A stretch of 60,052 nucleotides of DNA. It comes from Bacillota bacterium. GTDB taxonomy: Bacteria; Bacillota; Sulfobacillia; JAJZYS01; JAILZS01. Under the pieces are notes generated by a model. It saw only the letters and a list, made by a program, of their open reading frames with translations. It was not told the origin of the DNA and made no database searches. Positions 58,278-60,052 of the stretch are shown here, one piece after another (position 1 is the first letter of the stretch; every line of letters begins with the position of its first letter). The DNA lies in NCBI GenBank assembly GCA_023512375.1, contig JAILZS010000011.1, forward strand, positions 1 through 60,052, in the 5' to 3' direction. A program made the translations under genes and the position numbers.

Positions 58278-59090
58278 ATGGAACTCGAACGGCAGTGGGT
58301 GACGTACAGCGCCGACGGTGCCCCCGTGCAAGCCTATCTCGTGCGCCCCGCACGGGCGCAGGCGCCGCTGCCGGGGGTCGTGGTGATCCAGGAGGTCTGG
58401 GGCGTGGACGCCCATATCCAGGACGTGACGGATCGGTTCGCCACCGCCGGGTACGCCGCCATGGCCCCCGATCTGTATTCGCACGGGGGACGTCCGCCGG
58501 AGCTCGAGGAGGGGGCGATCCTGGCCGTGCGGACGTTTCTCGACACCCTGCCTCCGGCCGCATGGGGGGACGTGGCCCAACGGGAGGCGGCCATCGACCG
58601 CCTTCCCCCCGACGAAGGCAGCCGCATTCGGCAGACGCTCCACCGCATCTTCGACCCCGCGCGTCCCATGGCGCAGTACGTCGGCGACCTGCGGGCGGCG
58701 GCGGCCTACCTGCGGGACGGCCCGTCGCGCGGTAGGGCCGTGGGCTCGGTTGGCTACTGTATGGGCGGGGCGCTCTCGGTCCGCCTCGCGGCCGCCGACG
58801 AGCGCTTGGGGGCGGCGGTGATCTACTACGGCGACGCTCCCTCCGAGGAGGAGCAGGCGCGCATCGCCTGCCCCGTGCTGGGGCTGTACGGCGGGGAAGA
58901 CCACCGCATCACCGACCGCGTGCCCGAGTTCGCCGCCCGCATGCAGTCCCTGGGCAAGGCGTTCGCCCACCGCGTCTACCCCGGCGCGCCGCACGCCTTC
59001 TTCAACGACCTGAGGCGCTCGTACCATGTGGACGCGGCGCGTGACGCGTGGGCACGCACCCTCGCCTTCCTGGCCGACCACCTGGCCTAG
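58278..59090 (+). CDS. Dienelactone hydrolase family protein
   Basis: This 270-aa alpha/beta hydrolase has the dienelactone hydrolase signature: LPGVVVIQEVWGVDAHIQDV near residues 35-54, ATAGYAAMAPDLYSHGG, the nucleophile elbow VGYCMGG with C161 in place of Ser, VLGLYGGEDHRI (Asp) and PGAPHAFFNDL (His). Cys nucleophile, Asp and His form the active site. It opens lactones or esters such as dienelactone in aromatic breakdown. ATG 58278 has GGAGG upstream. It is a single gene with a 9-bp-stem hairpin downstream. Confidence 0.9.
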   Translation: MELERQWVTYSADGAPVQAYLVRPARAQAPLPGVVVIQEVWGVDAHIQDVTDRFATAGYAAMAPDLYSHGGRPPELEEGAILAVRTFLDTLPPAAWGDVAQREAAIDRLPPDEGSRIRQTLHRIFDPARPMAQYVGDLRAAAAYLRDGPSRGRAVGSVGYCMGGALSVRLAAADERLGAAVIYYGDAPSEEEQARIACPVLGLYGGEDHRITDRVPEFAARMQSLGKAFAHRVYPGAPHAFFNDLRRSYHVDAARDAWARTLAFLADHLA

Positions 59091-59122
59091 GAGGCGTGGG
59101 TCCCGCAGTCCGGTTCTTGGCG

Positions 59123-59145
59123 GGGCGCCGCGTCGGGCGGCGCCC
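59123..59145 (+). terminator. GC-rich hairpin after the dienelactone hydrolase gene
   Basis: GGGCGCCGC and GCGGCGCCC form a perfect 9-bp stem with a 5-base loop (GTCGG), 33 bp after the stop codon. No T-run follows, common in very GC-rich genomes, so termination efficiency is unclear. It would separate this gene from the rRNA operon. Confidence 0.55.
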
Positions 59146-59505
59146 TGGCGCGTAGCGACGGTGATGCGGTCGGGGCACGGGATGATCGTTGCCGGATCGA
59201 GCGCGACCGCGAAGGTCGAAGCATGACGGCGAAGCCATCGTCTAACGCTGCGGCATGGCGGCGGAGCGTGGACGACTCGCGTTGGTGGGCGATCGCCCGA
59301 CGTGCTATGATGCCGGAGCACGGTCGCCGAGGCGACCGACGACGGGACGGCGCCGGGATGCCTGGCGCGATGTCGCCTTGACCTTTGAAAACCGAGCAGC
59401 GACCTATGCGGCCCCGGCCGTCTTCGCGAGGGGGCGGTTGGGAGAGAGCGCGGGGTTGGACGCCCCGTTGGCCTGGCTTGTGTGCGGGAGTGCGCGAGTC
59501 GGGCG
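59146..59505. other. rRNA operon leader region
   Basis: About 360 bp without a gene. It holds a possible -35/-10 pair (see the separate entry) and at 59382-59400 CCTTTGAAAACCGAGCAG, close to the CTTTGAAAACTGAACA leader found before 16S genes in many Bacillota. The ORFs seen here are not convincing coding sequence. Confidence 0.6.
59282..59311 (+). promoter_or_regulatory. Possible rRNA promoter
   Basis: TTGGTG at 59282-59287 and TATGAT at 59306-59311 with an 18-bp spacer lie about 195 bp before the 16S 5' end. The -10 box is close to consensus; the -35 is weaker. I did not find an obvious UP element. Confidence 0.45.

Positions 59506-60052
<547 letters not shown>

Overview
The window is very GC-rich DNA from a spore-forming bacterium, most likely a high-GC member of the Bacillota. 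The evidence is a complete gerA-type spore germination operon, GGAGG-type ribosome binding sites, a consensus CGAAC-N4-GTT LexA (SOS) box, and an rRNA leader of the type found in Bacillota upstream of a 16S gene that runs off the right edge. Coding density is high, GTG and TTG starts are common, and many genes overlap by 4 bp. Most long antisense frames are GC-driven shadows.

Layout. 1-1,101: the 5' end of a YbjN-like gene that runs off the left edge, then the first half of an acyl-CoA synthetase gene. 1,100-20,928: a 19.83 kb integrated element inserted in that gene. 20,929-25,243: the second half of the synthetase, a GNAT acetyltransferase, an FMN glutamate-synthase-like protein and a flavoprotein of the sulfide:quinone reductase type. 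25,247-29,078: gerA-gerC-gerB. 29,340-39,013: PNPOx-like protein, M19 dipeptidase, Mur-ligase-like protein, second GNAT, Ycf23-like protein, HisC-like aminotransferase, CoA-transferase and acyl-CoA dehydrogenase. 39,227-45,210: a broken Doc toxin gene, GDT1-like transporter, R2-like diiron protein, HMG-CoA reductase, class IV aminotransferase and isoaspartyl dipeptidase. 45,322-48,593: envelope-stress genes pspA-pspAA facing htpX-pspAB-zinc ribbon. 48,644-53,508: SWIM protein, two nitrilase-fold proteins that lack the catalytic triad, and a thioesterase. 53,530-58,183: an SOS-controlled mutasome (ImuB-like, DUF6504-like, DnaE-type polymerase). Then a dienelactone hydrolase and the start of an rRNA operon.

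The most interesting region is the element. Joining base 1,101 to base 20,929 restores one uninterrupted 544-codon acyl-CoA synthetase reading frame. Joining the inner ends rebuilds an attP site with 18-bp inverted arms (16 of 18 matching) centred on a TG dinucleotide. A large serine recombinase gene ends 7 bp before that site, preceded by a 60-aa ORF. The cargo looks like a nitric-oxide or nitrosative-stress respiratory module. It holds a haem-copper oxidase subunit I whose cross-linked active-site Tyr is replaced by Asn, a CuA subunit II, haem-copper-oxidase-like membrane proteins, hemerythrins, four DUF2249 domains, a DUF59 protein, an Mrp ATPase, a 7Fe ferredoxin, an ABC-2 exporter, a cupin, a type II NADH dehydrogenase and an AhpD-like protein. 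A Crp/Fnr-family regulator lies in the middle. Four perfect GTGA-N6-TCAC operators and one near match lie only in promoter regions of this cargo, as expected from the regulator's R-E-T-V-T-R recognition helix. A VapBC toxin-antitoxin pair sits at the other end. I infer a recombinase-mobilised, self-regulated NO/respiration island that inactivates a fatty-acid activation gene until it is excised.
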